Shown here: positions 1 to 7,018 of the stretch, in pieces | How the letters are laid out: each line of letters starts with the position of its first letter | How positions within the stretch are numbered: position 1 is the stretch's first letter | Assembly (NCBI GenBank): GCA_030633365.1 | Contig: DAOVSY010000081.1 | Span: 1-10,117, forward strand | DNA: 10,117 nt | Reading direction: 5' to 3' | Source: Spirochaetaceae bacterium | GTDB lineage: Bacteria > Spirochaetota > Spirochaetia > B11-G9 | Position numbers and translations under genes: made by a program | The notes under the pieces: generated by a model | Told to the model about the DNA's origin: nothing | Seen by the model: the letters and a program-made list of their open reading frames with translations, nothing else | Database searches by the model: none

Positions 1-744
1 AAAATAGGAAAAGAAAAAGTACTTAAATCTTTAAAGGAACTTATTAGTTCTGATTTTGCAATTAAAATACTTGATTATATTGAGCCTGAAAGTAATTTCA
101 CAGATACTCTTGTAAAAATAACTGCTTTATCCGGGGGGAAATCAGAAGAAACAGAAAGACTAAGTGATATTTACAATTACTTAAAAGAGACAGGAATAGA
201 AGACCTCTTTATACTGGATCCATCTATTACCCGTGGTCTGGATTACTACACTGGTATTGTATACGAAACTTTTCTTAAAGACCTTCCGGATCTTGGTTCA
301 GTTTGCTCTGGAGGAAGATATAATAACCTTGCATCATTATATACAAAAAAAGAACTTCCTGGAGTAGGATCTTCAATTGGATTAGATCGTCTAATGGCTG
401 GTCTTGAAGAACTTGGAGTTTTGAATAAAAAAACAAAAGGTACAGATGTATTAATACTAAATATTGAGAGTTCATCAGTAGCGCATAATCACTTCCTGGC
501 TTCTGTTGTAAGAGAATCCAACTTATCCTGTGAGGTTTATCTTGAAAATAAAAAATTGGGTAATCAGTTTAGTTTTGCAGAAAAAAAAGGAATAGAATTT
601 GCCATTATTTGCGGTAAAGAGGAACAGGAATTGAATATAGTTAATCTTAAAAATATTTCCACCAGAGAAAATTTAAATAAAATCAGTATTGAAGAAGCTA
701 TAAAAATAATTATAAAAACAATGGGTCAAGCATCAAATGTATAA
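1..744 (+). CDS. hisS: Histidyl-tRNA synthetase, C-terminal part (5' end outside window)
   Basis: Class II aminoacyl-tRNA synthetase that charges tRNA(His) with histidine in the cytoplasm. The frame is open from the first base, so 247 C-terminal residues are visible. The histidine-binding motif RGLDYYTGIVYET lies at visible residues 78-90. The Gly-rich SGGRYNNL follows at 103-110, then class II motif 3 (GVGSSIGLDR, 121-130). The last ~100 residues, from about 145, form the alpha/beta anticodon-binding domain. The wording RGLDYYTG..YE with SGGRY is closer, from memory, to archaeal/eukaryote-like HisRS than to the common bacterial RGLDYYNRTVFE form. The stop (742-744) overlaps the ATG of the downstream helicase gene by 8 nt, so the two are probably cotranscribed and translationally coupled. 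Identity is very secure; the subfamily statement is from recall. Confidence 0.96.
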   Translation, partial: KIGKEKVLKSLKELISSDFAIKILDYIEPESNFTDTLVKITALSGGKSEETERLSDIYNYLKETGIEDLFILDPSITRGLDYYTGIVYETFLKDLPDLGSVCSGGRYNNLASLYTKKELPGVGSSIGLDRLMAGLEELGVLNKKTKGTDVLILNIESSSVAHNHFLASVVRESNLSCEVYLENKKLGNQFSFAEKKGIEFAIICGKEEQELNIVNLKNISTRENLNKISIEEAIKIIIKTMGQASNV

Positions 745-3217
745 TAATCTACCAGTTTACACTCAAAAAGACAAAATACTTAGAGAATTGGAGAAGAGTC
801 AGGTTGTGGTTGTTGAAAGCCCAACAGGATCCGGAAAAACAACTCAACTACCAATTATATTGCGTGAAGCCGGCTATGGAGACTCCGGAATTATAGGAGT
901 AACCCAGCCTAGAAGAATTGCTACAGTCTCTGTCAGTGATTTTATTGGTAAACATTTCGAAGAACGTGATCAGAACCTTGTTGCCTATAAAATGCGTTTT
1001 GAAGATACTACAGATATTTTTACAAGAATAAAAATAATGACTGACGGTATACTTCTACAGGAACTTAAAGCAGATAAAATGCTTTCCAAATATTCTGTAA
1101 TTATGGTAGATGAAGCACATGAAAGAAGCCTTAATATAGATTTTATACTTGGATTACTAAAAAGTATACTTGAAGTAAGACAGGATTTAAAAGTAATAAT
1201 TTCATCTGCAACAATTAATGGAGAAATTTTTTCACAATATTTTGATGGAGCTCCTATAGTTCATATTGAAACAAGAGTTTTTCCAATTCAGACAATTTAT
1301 GTTAATTTACCATCAGAAAACAGAGATGAAAATATTATCTTTAAAATTGGGGATATTGTCTCTAACGAGGTACGTAAAAAAGATAAGGGAGATGTTCTTG
1401 TTTTTCTTCCAGGAGAAAGAGCTATCAAAGAATGTGTTACCCACCTTCTAAGCAGTAAGATTGCAAGAAAGCTTTTTATAATTCCTTTATATGGAAGGCT
1501 TTCAAAAGAGGAACAGGAAAGAGTTTTTCTAAAAACTCCATCAGGTAAAATTAAAGTTGTAATTTCGACAAATATTGCAGAAACAAGTATTACCATAGAC
1601 GGTATTCGAACGGTAATTGATCCAGGTCAGGCAAAAATAAATTTTTATAGTCCCAGAACTTTTACAGATTCACTTATTGAAAGCCCGATATCCAAAGCTT
1701 CATCAAATCAGAGGAAGGGAAGAGCCGGGAGAACTGCCCCTGGAACATGTTATAGATTGTTCTCCAAACGGGACTTTGATACCAGAGATCTGTTTACTCT
1801 GGAAGAAATATTTCGTACAGATCTTTCGGAAGTTGTCCTTCAGATGGCCGAACTTGGTATTACTGATTTTAATAGTTTTGATTTTATCTCTAAACCAGGG
1901 AAACAGGGAATTACAGGAGCAATTGAAACATTACGGCTTTTGGGAGCATTAAATTCTGATAATACTCTTTCGGAAGCCGGTAAAATGATGGTTAAATTCC
2001 CCTTATTACCAAGACATTCCAAAATGATAGTTGAAGCAATTTTAAGATATCCTGAAGTTATTGAAGAAGTACTTATAGTTTCTGCTTTTCTTTCATCCCA
2101 CTCACCTTTTTTACTTCCCCAGGGAGAAGAAATTGAGGCCAGAAATGCACAGCATCACTTTAGAGATACTTCAGGTGATTTTGTTTCGAATCTAAAACTT
2201 TATAGAGCTTATTTAAAAATAACGGATTCTGAAAAAAAGAAATTTTTCTGTGATGATTACTATCTGGATTTTAAAACCATGAACATGATAGTTAATATTA
2301 AGGATCAGCTGGAAAGTATTGTTTCAGATATGGGTATACCTATTGGTTCAGGAGGAAGTCAGAAGCAATTACTTTGTTCAATAGCCTCTGGTCTTATTCA
2401 ATTTGTATGTGTAAAAGCAGGAAGATCAGCCTACAGGAGCCTGACAGCAGCTCAGATACATATCCACCCAGGATCTGTAATGTTCAGAGAGTCTCCGGAA
2501 TATATTGTTGCCGGAGAAATAGTTAAAACATCCCGTACATTTGCAAGATCTGTATCTACTCTTAAAAGAGAATGGCTTACTGAAATATCTCCTGATCTCC
2601 AAAAACTTGTTCCTGAAAAGGGAGGTTCCAGTCAGAAAAAAAAGAAAGTTAAAGATACTTCAAACAGTATAAGTATTAATAATATTTCTTTTGAGTTAAT
2701 CCCTTATAAAGGGAAAAAGAAGATTGCAATCCTTCCCTGGGAACAAATTAATAATTTAGTAAAGACTACTCCTTTAGATAAAATTGCAATATACAACAAT
2801 GTAAGAGGAAAAATTGTTTTTAAAGATATGGAGCTTGAAACTGGTAACAGAATGGCGAATATTATAAGAGTAATTCCCCATATAAATCCGGAAAAAGATC
2901 TTGAAACTAATAGCAAATCCGGTGGCAGTATTAGTTTAGAAACAGATATTAAAGAATTCTCCAATACTATTGATAAGATTCTGCGTATTGTTAAAGTAAA
3001 GAAAAAAGGCAGGACCCTTGGTTATCTTTCTTTGGAAACAGATGAGCATGGTACCTACTGGCTTAAAACAAAAAAAGGACTCTACAGTGCTGTAGAAGGA
3101 AGTTTATCCAGTCTGGAAGTTATGGCAGATGAAATTAGTTCTGATATGGATAGTGCTTATGGAAAGAAAGTGAGCGAATTATATAGAAAGTTGACCGGGA
3201 TTTTTGACAGTTTTTAA
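737..3217 (+). CDS. hrpA: HrpA-like DEAH-box ATP-dependent RNA helicase
   Basis: An 826-residue superfamily 2 DEAH/RHA helicase, expected to remodel RNA or RNA-protein complexes with ATP or other NTPs. Visible motifs are I (PTGSGKTT, 29-36), Ia (TQPRR, 56-60), II (DEAH, 125-128), III (SAT, 157-159), V (STNIAETSIT, 277-286) and VI (QRKGRAGR, 325-332). Winged-helix and ratchet-type regions follow. An OB-fold of the DHX type lies at about 545-620, with IHPGS at 576-580 and the segment EIVKTSRTFARSVS. Motif VI wording (QRKGRAGR) and the OB-fold favour HrpA over HrpB. The protein lacks the long C-terminal half of enterobacterial HrpA (about 1300 aa). In size it resembles the Borrelia HrpA (about 820 aa, from recall). 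After a Lys linker (634-639) comes a ~187-residue extension I do not recognise. The ATG overlaps hisS, and there is no clear Shine-Dalgarno sequence. A candidate frameshift site lies at the linker (separate entry). Confidence 0.93.
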   Translation: MYNNLPVYTQKDKILRELEKSQVVVVESPTGSGKTTQLPIILREAGYGDSGIIGVTQPRRIATVSVSDFIGKHFEERDQNLVAYKMRFEDTTDIFTRIKIMTDGILLQELKADKMLSKYSVIMVDEAHERSLNIDFILGLLKSILEVRQDLKVIISSATINGEIFSQYFDGAPIVHIETRVFPIQTIYVNLPSENRDENIIFKIGDIVSNEVRKKDKGDVLVFLPGERAIKECVTHLLSSKIARKLFIIPLYGRLSKEEQERVFLKTPSGKIKVVISTNIAETSITIDGIRTVIDPGQAKINFYSPRTFTDSLIESPISKASSNQRKGRAGRTAPGTCYRLFSKRDFDTRDLFTLEEIFRTDLSEVVLQMAELGITDFNSFDFISKPGKQGITGAIETLRLLGALNSDNTLSEAGKMMVKFPLLPRHSKMIVEAILRYPEVIEEVLIVSAFLSSHSPFLLPQGEEIEARNAQHHFRDTSGDFVSNLKLYRAYLKITDSEKKKFFCDDYYLDFKTMNMIVNIKDQLESIVSDMGIPIGSGGSQKQLLCSIASGLIQFVCVKAGRSAYRSLTAAQIHIHPGSVMFRESPEYIVAGEIVKTSRTFARSVSTLKREWLTEISPDLQKLVPEKGGSSQKKKKVKDTSNSISINNISFELIPYKGKKKIAILPWEQINNLVKTTPLDKIAIYNNVRGKIVFKDMELETGNRMANIIRVIPHINPEKDLETNSKSGGSISLETDIKEFSNTIDKILRIVKVKKKGRTLGYLSLETDEHGTYWLKTKKGLYSAVEGSLSSLEVMADEISSDMDSAYGKKVSELYRKLTGIFDSF
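2618..2677 (+). promoter_or_regulatory. Candidate programmed -1 ribosomal frameshift element inside hrpA
   Basis: Three elements are in order. AAGGGAGG (2618-2625) is a strong Shine-Dalgarno-like sequence. The heptamer A_AAA_AAG (2638-2644) lies in the zero frame of hrpA, 12 nt further on. GATACTT (2654-2660) can pair with AAGTATT (2671-2677), with one G-U pair, as a weak AU-rich stem 9 nt after the slip site. A -1 slip would read GAA AGT TAA, adding Glu-Ser and stopping at 2650-2652. The short product would have about 638 residues: the helicase and OB core without the C-terminal extension. This matches the arrangement of E. coli dnaX, which has the same heptamer, an upstream SD-like stimulator and an early -1 stop. 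The run of eight A (2636-2643) could instead cause transcriptional slippage with a similar outcome. Function is inferred from architecture only. Confidence 0.45.
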
Positions 3218-4236
3218 ATAATTTCCCTCAGTAACTCATCTTCCACCGGGGAAAGAAAAGTCTTACCCTGCTCTTTCTGCAGAACAAACTGCACCGAACT
3301 ACCCTTCTTTTTCTTATCCTTTTTTAGTGCATCTATTATTGTATTTGTATCAATATTCTTTGGTGTTTCCAGGTTATAGGAATATTTATTTACAAGATCA
3401 AGAACTTCAACCAGCCAATTGGGATCGGTTACACCTATTTTAACACCAGTTTCCAGAGCTTTTATAATACCCCATATAACAGCTTCACCATGAGAAAAAC
3501 CTATAAAATTTGACACAGATTCCAGAGCATGTCCAAATGTATGTCCCAGGTTAAGATGAGTTCTTATTCCAGACTCAACAGCATCCTGTTCAACATACCA
3601 GGCTTTAACTTTAATAGACCGTTCAACAAGTTCACTTAAAATGCTGGGATCCCTTGTCATAACTTTTGTATATTTATCATTTAAAATTCTTAGGATTTCT
3701 ATATCTCTTAGTAATCCATGCTTTATAATTTCAGCAAGGCCGCTCATATACTCTCTTTCTGGTAGAGTATTCAAAAGATCTATACATATTCTTACTTCCT
3801 TTGCAGGAAAAAATGTACCAATCATATTTTTATAACCATGAAAATCTATACCTGTTTTTCCACCTAGAGCTGCATCGGCCATAGCAAGAAGTGTTGTAGG
3901 AATAAGAACAACTTCCGCACCTCTCATATAAATAGATCCGGCAAAGGCTGCCATATCGCAAATTACACCACCACCAACACCAACAAAAAGAGAATCCCGT
4001 GCAGCACCAACTTCAATAGCTTTGGATATAATAGATCCAACACTATCCCATTTTTTGGTTATTTCACCGGGTTCCAGAGTAATCTCTTCTATAGAGATAT
4101 TGTCAGGGAAAAGTTTTCTTGTATTCGTATCAAAAGTGGCTAAGACTGTCTTATATTCGAAAGATAAAAGATCTGAAAGGGGGAGAAATTTTACAACAGT
4201 TTTTTTGTTTCCAATGTTAAAGGTATGCTTTTTCAA
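3214..4236 (-). CDS. aroB: 3-dehydroquinate synthase
   Basis: Catalyses the second step of the shikimate pathway, DAHP to 3-dehydroquinate, using NAD+ and a divalent metal (usually Zn2+) in the cytoplasm. The 340 residues span the family's normal length. The nucleotide-binding GVGGGVICDMAAFAG lies at 86-100. RGAEVVLIPTTLLAMADAALGGKTG follows from 105 to 129, and KNMIGTFFP at 136-144. The family's metal ligands match Glu169 (in GLAEIIKHG), His232 (in GHTFGHALE) and His249 (in SHGEAV). The start is TTG, placed 7 nt after the arsR stop. I see no in-frame ATG nearby and only a poor Shine-Dalgarno sequence (AAGTAG), so translation probably depends on coupling to arsR. The TAA stop overlaps the convergent hrpA stop by 4 nt, with no terminator between. 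Function is secure; the exact start is less so. Confidence 0.96.
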   Translation of the reverse strand: MKKHTFNIGNKKTVVKFLPLSDLLSFEYKTVLATFDTNTRKLFPDNISIEEITLEPGEITKKWDSVGSIISKAIEVGAARDSLFVGVGGGVICDMAAFAGSIYMRGAEVVLIPTTLLAMADAALGGKTGIDFHGYKNMIGTFFPAKEVRICIDLLNTLPEREYMSGLAEIIKHGLLRDIEILRILNDKYTKVMTRDPSILSELVERSIKVKAWYVEQDAVESGIRTHLNLGHTFGHALESVSNFIGFSHGEAVIWGIIKALETGVKIGVTDPNWLVEVLDLVNKYSYNLETPKNIDTNTIIDALKKDKKKKGSSVQFVLQKEQGKTFLSPVEDELLREII

Positions 4237-4243
4237 AATATTT

Positions 4244-4531
4244 CTACTTAAGCATATCCTTAATCAGTGACTTTATAAATGGATCCAAAATAGAATAATA
4301 TCTTTTATTACCTTTAACTTCTGAAGCAACAATATCTTTTTCTTTTAAAACTGCAAGATGTTGAGAAATTACTGGTTGAGACTGATTAAGACAGGTCCAA
4401 AGTTCTGTTACGCAGGCATCTTCATTTTCTATAAGACATAATATTTTTAGTCTTAATGGATGACCACAAACCTTAAGTTTTTCTGCGTAAGATTCAATAA
4501 TTATACCGGAACAACATGTTTTTTCTTTCAT
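4244..4531 (-). CDS. ArsR/SmtB-family winged-helix transcriptional regulator, Cys-rich
   Basis: Small dimeric DNA-binding repressor, 95 residues from the chosen start. GHPLRLKIL (23-31) is the typical ArsR helix region. The recognition helix is in SQPVISQHLAVLKE (51-64), followed by a beta wing ending KGNKRYYSI. Cysteines lie at 6, 7, 22, 32, 40 and 47. The N-terminal CC pair together with C40/C47 around the alpha-3 segment recalls alpha-3N-type metal sensors such as CadC, but the canonical ELCVCDL motif is absent (CVTELWTC here). The ligand could be a metal, a thiol or persulfide, or nothing. The ORF could start at ATG 4549 (6 residues longer) or 4609 (26 longer, a hydrophobic run unusual for ArsR). 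I chose 4531 because it gives a family-like N-terminus; no start has a good ribosome binding site. aroB follows 7 nt downstream. The cysteine desulfurase gene is divergent, so the regulator may act on the shared intergenic region. Confidence 0.88.
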   Translation of the reverse strand: MKEKTCCSGIIIESYAEKLKVCGHPLRLKILCLIENEDACVTELWTCLNQSQPVISQHLAVLKEKDIVASEVKGNKRYYSILDPFIKSLIKDMLK

Positions 4532-4594
4532 ATTATATACATTACACATTATATAGGCTTTTTGCAAGTAAAAGAGGAAAATGCATATTATAAA
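4529..4594. promoter_or_regulatory. Divergent arsR/nifS control region with three 11-bp repeats
   Basis: Three near-identical AT-rich units on the + strand fit CAYATTATAWA: CATATTATATA (4529-4539), CACATTATATA (4545-4555) and CATATTATAAA (4584-4594). The first overlaps the likely arsR start codon. The third covers the best -10 candidate for the desulfurase operon. That promoter would be TTGCAA (4562-4567), an 18-bp spacer, then TATTAT (4586-4591). TTGCAA is its own reverse complement and could also act as a -35 for arsR, with TAATGT 17 bp away (minus strand, 4544-4539). Repeated sites around divergent promoters fit an autoregulating ArsR protein. AT-rich sequence gives such matches by chance fairly easily, so this is a candidate only. 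Confidence 0.4.
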
Positions 4595-4643
4595 TGTTTG
4601 AAACTCCATTGAAATGTATACGTACTTTGCTTATTATCCAAAT

Positions 4644-5813
4644 ATGAAATCAATTTATTTTGACTGGGCTGCTACGGCACCCATACACCCTGAAATACCA
4701 GCAATAATATCTGATAGTCTTTTAAAATATCAGGGTAATCCCTCTTCAATTCACTCTTCAGGTAAAAATACTAAAAATCAAATTGACTCAAGTAGAAAAA
4801 CCTGTGCTGAACTTTTAAAAACAAAACCTGAACAGCTCATCTTTACTTCAGGGGGCACGGAATCAAATAGTATTGTATTATCTTCTCTATTTTTAAAAAG
4901 ATCTGGATCCCATATAATTATATCAGCAATTGAACATCCTTCTATTTACGAATATATAACAAATCTAAAAATAATTGGATTTGAAGTAGATTTAATTAAA
5001 CCTGATTCAGATGGAATAATTGTTCCTGAAATGATAAATAAATTACTTAAAACCAATACAAGCTTTATATCGATAATGACAGTAAATAATGAAACTGGAG
5101 CTATTCAGCCTGTTAAAGACTTAGTATCAGAAATTAGAAAATTTGAAAATAAAAATGGCAGACATATTCATATACATACGGATGCTGTTCAGGCTCTTGG
5201 GAAAATTTCTTTTAACCCGGCATTAGTAGATGTAGACTCTGCCTCTTTCAGTGCTCATAAAATAGGTGGACCCAAGGGCATTGGGATATTATATCTAAAA
5301 AAATCTATTCAAGTTCTTTCACCAGGGGGTGGACAGGAGTTTGCTTTAAGACCTGGAACGGAAAACGTATCCGGAATAATAGCTTTTACAAAAGCTTTGG
5401 AATTAAGTCTCGATAAAATAGAAAACAATTCCAAACATGTAAAATATTTAAGATCTTTACTTATTAAGGAACTGTCTAAGACAAGGGAAATAAAACTTCT
5501 TTTTAATGAAAAAGAAACAAAAGGTTCATTTTATTCCCCATATATAATTAGTATGACTGTGTTTCCAATACCAGGAGAAGTTCTTGTTAGGATTCTTAGT
5601 GATGAGGGTATTCAAATTTCAACTGGTTCTGCATGTTCTTCAAGAAATAGAAAAAAACAAATAAGAACCTTAAGTGCATCGGGAGTCTCTGAAAAAGAAG
5701 CATCCGGTTCTATTAGAATATCACTTGGATGGTCAAGTACAGAGGCTGAAATACTACAATTCTGCTCTATTTTGAAAAAAAATATTTCGAAATTAATAAA
5801 GTATCATAAATAG
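4644..5813 (+). CDS. Cysteine desulfurase (NifS/IscS family, aminotransferase class V)
   Basis: PLP enzyme that removes sulfur from L-cysteine and holds it as a cysteine persulfide for transfer to acceptors. It has 389 residues from the chosen start. FDWAATAP near the N-terminus is a variant of the family's LDNAATTP. SGGTESN (69-75), His98 in IEHPS, VNNETGAIQP (148-156 region), HTDAVQ (178-183, Asp180 toward the PLP ring) and SFSAHKIGGPKG (Lys206 as Schiff-base residue) follow in order. The active-site loop STGSACSS puts the nucleophile at Cys331. RPGTEN (236-241) is conserved. An ATG at 4614 would add 10 residues, but the 4644 start gives the usual N-terminus just before the FD.AAT motif. 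thiI lies 16 nt downstream, so the likely role is sulfur supply for tRNA 4-thiouridine, as for Bacillus NifZ. Because a more general Fe-S role (NifS/IscS) is possible, I give no symbol. Confidence 0.95.
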   Translation: MKSIYFDWAATAPIHPEIPAIISDSLLKYQGNPSSIHSSGKNTKNQIDSSRKTCAELLKTKPEQLIFTSGGTESNSIVLSSLFLKRSGSHIIISAIEHPSIYEYITNLKIIGFEVDLIKPDSDGIIVPEMINKLLKTNTSFISIMTVNNETGAIQPVKDLVSEIRKFENKNGRHIHIHTDAVQALGKISFNPALVDVDSASFSAHKIGGPKGIGILYLKKSIQVLSPGGGQEFALRPGTENVSGIIAFTKALELSLDKIENNSKHVKYLRSLLIKELSKTREIKLLFNEKETKGSFYSPYIISMTVFPIPGEVLVRILSDEGIQISTGSACSSRNRKKQIRTLSASGVSEKEASGSIRISLGWSSTEAEILQFCSILKKNISKLIKYHK

Positions 5814-5829
5814 TTTCCAGGAGAAAGTT

Positions 5830-6993
5830 ATGAAAAATTTTTATCTGATAAAAATAGGTGAAATATCCCTTAAAAAGGGAAATAGAAAAAGCTTTGAAAA
5901 ACAATTACGATTTAATATTAAAAAGAAATTACAATCACCCTCAAAAATAACCATCCAAAGGGGAAGATTTTTTCTGGAAACAGAAGATGATGATATTGAA
6001 AATATTCAATATGCACTATCTACAACTCCAGGACTTGTAAGTTTTTCCAGAGCTGTTAAAGTTGATAAAAAAATTGATAATATTAAAGATGCCGCTTTAA
6101 GTTTTGCAAAAGAACTTGTTAAAAAATACCCATCCGGAACATTTAAAATTGAGTCACGTCGGGCAGATAAGGGTTTTGAATATACATCATATGAAATTTC
6201 TGCTTTAGTAGGTGAATATCTTCTTGAAGAACTCCCTTCCTTAAGGGTTGATGTTCATAATCCCAGTTGGATTATTAATGTAGAAATAAGAAATCTTGCT
6301 TATGTTTATGGTGCTCAGGAAAAAGGAACAGGAGGACTTCCTGTAGGAAGTGCAGCAAAGGGTATGCTTCTTCTTTCCGGGGGTATTGATTCACCTGTAG
6401 CAGGTTATTTTATGGCCAGAAGAGGCTTAAGAATGGATGCAATCTATTTTCATGCCTATCCATATACTTCCAATGATGCACTGGAAAAAGTTAAAACTTT
6501 AGCAGGAAAAATTGCACCCTATCTTTCAGGATTAAGTCTTTTTGTAGTTCCATTTACAGAATTTCAACTTTTACTTAAGCAAAAAGCCAAAGAAGAAGAA
6601 GTCACACTCCTAATGCGTGCTGGTATGGTTAAAATTGCTGAAATGATTTCAAAAGAAAGAGGTAGTATATGTCTTGTAACTGGAGAATCTCTTAGTCAGG
6701 TTGCAAGTCAGACTGTAGAGAGTATAAAGTATACAGGGAGTGAAACAGAACTCCCAGTTTTTCGACCTCTTATTGGAATGGATAAGGAAGATATTATAAA
6801 AAAAGCTATATCTATTAATACCTACGAAACATCAATTCTACCATTTGAAGATTGCTGCACAATTTTTTCTCCAACACATCCATTATTAAAACCGGATACA
6901 GATAAATTAAAAAGTTCATTTATTATGTTGGAAGGGGAAGATCTTTTAAAAGAGGCTGTAGAAAAGGCAGAAAGGATATATTTCAAACCGTAG
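5830..6993 (+). CDS. thiI: tRNA 4-thiouridine synthase ThiI, form without rhodanese domain
   Basis: Adenylates U8 of tRNA and replaces its oxygen with sulfur to make s4U. An N-terminal ferredoxin-like domain is followed by a THUMP domain (about 60-165, including the GLVSFSRA segment at 68-75). The PP-loop ATPase has the signature SGGIDSPVA at 183-191, then GYFMARRG. VTGESLSQVASQT (283-295) and FRPLIGMDK (311-319) are family-typical. EDCCTIFSPTHP (340-351) carries the conserved Cys region. At 387 residues the protein ends where E. coli ThiI (482 aa) would begin its rhodanese domain, as in Bacillus ThiI. Sulfur is therefore probably taken directly from the upstream desulfurase. A good ribosome binding site (CCAGGAGA, about 5817-5824) precedes the ATG. 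The TAG stop lies in the left arm of a perfect palindrome. A role in thiazole synthesis is less likely without the rhodanese domain. Confidence 0.96.
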   Translation: MKNFYLIKIGEISLKKGNRKSFEKQLRFNIKKKLQSPSKITIQRGRFFLETEDDDIENIQYALSTTPGLVSFSRAVKVDKKIDNIKDAALSFAKELVKKYPSGTFKIESRRADKGFEYTSYEISALVGEYLLEELPSLRVDVHNPSWIINVEIRNLAYVYGAQEKGTGGLPVGSAAKGMLLLSGGIDSPVAGYFMARRGLRMDAIYFHAYPYTSNDALEKVKTLAGKIAPYLSGLSLFVVPFTEFQLLLKQKAKEEEVTLLMRAGMVKIAEMISKERGSICLVTGESLSQVASQTVESIKYTGSETELPVFRPLIGMDKEDIIKKAISINTYETSILPFEDCCTIFSPTHPLLKPDTDKLKSSFIMLEGEDLLKEAVEKAERIYFKP

Positions 6994-7018
6994 GGGTGTA
7001 TTGCAATACACCCCTACG
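6989..7018. repeat. Perfect 30-bp palindrome carrying both convergent stop codons (REP-like / bidirectional hairpin)
   Basis: CGTAGGGGTGTATTG (6989-7003) is followed directly by its exact reverse complement CAATACACCCCTACG (7004-7018). As RNA it would fold into a stem of about 13 bp with a TGCA loop, rich in G-C and out of character for the AT-rich surroundings. Each arm contains TAG: the thiI stop at 6991-6993 and the fmdB-like stop at 7016-7014 on the other strand. There is no strong T-run immediately after it on either side (TGGTTTT on +, GTTTGAAA on -), so it is not a textbook intrinsic terminator. It may still block convergent transcription or protect 3' ends. The GTAGGGG...CCCCTAC form resembles dispersed REP-like palindromes in other bacterial genomes, from recall. 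Confidence 0.8.

Noticed and set aside
2233..2239. A second zero-frame A_AAA_AAG heptamer in hrpA
   Set aside because: It has no Shine-Dalgarno-like element 10-14 nt upstream and lies within a folded domain, so it looks like chance Lys codon use; it serves as a control for the site at 2638.
737..3217. HrpB as the identity of the helicase
   Set aside because: The size fits HrpB, but motif VI (QRKGRAGR) and the OB-fold with IHPGS fit the HrpA/DHX branch better.
4244..4609. Longer ArsR reading from 4609 with a hydrophobic N-terminus
   Set aside because: The extra 26 residues are unlike ArsR proteins, overlap the likely control region and have no ribosome binding site.
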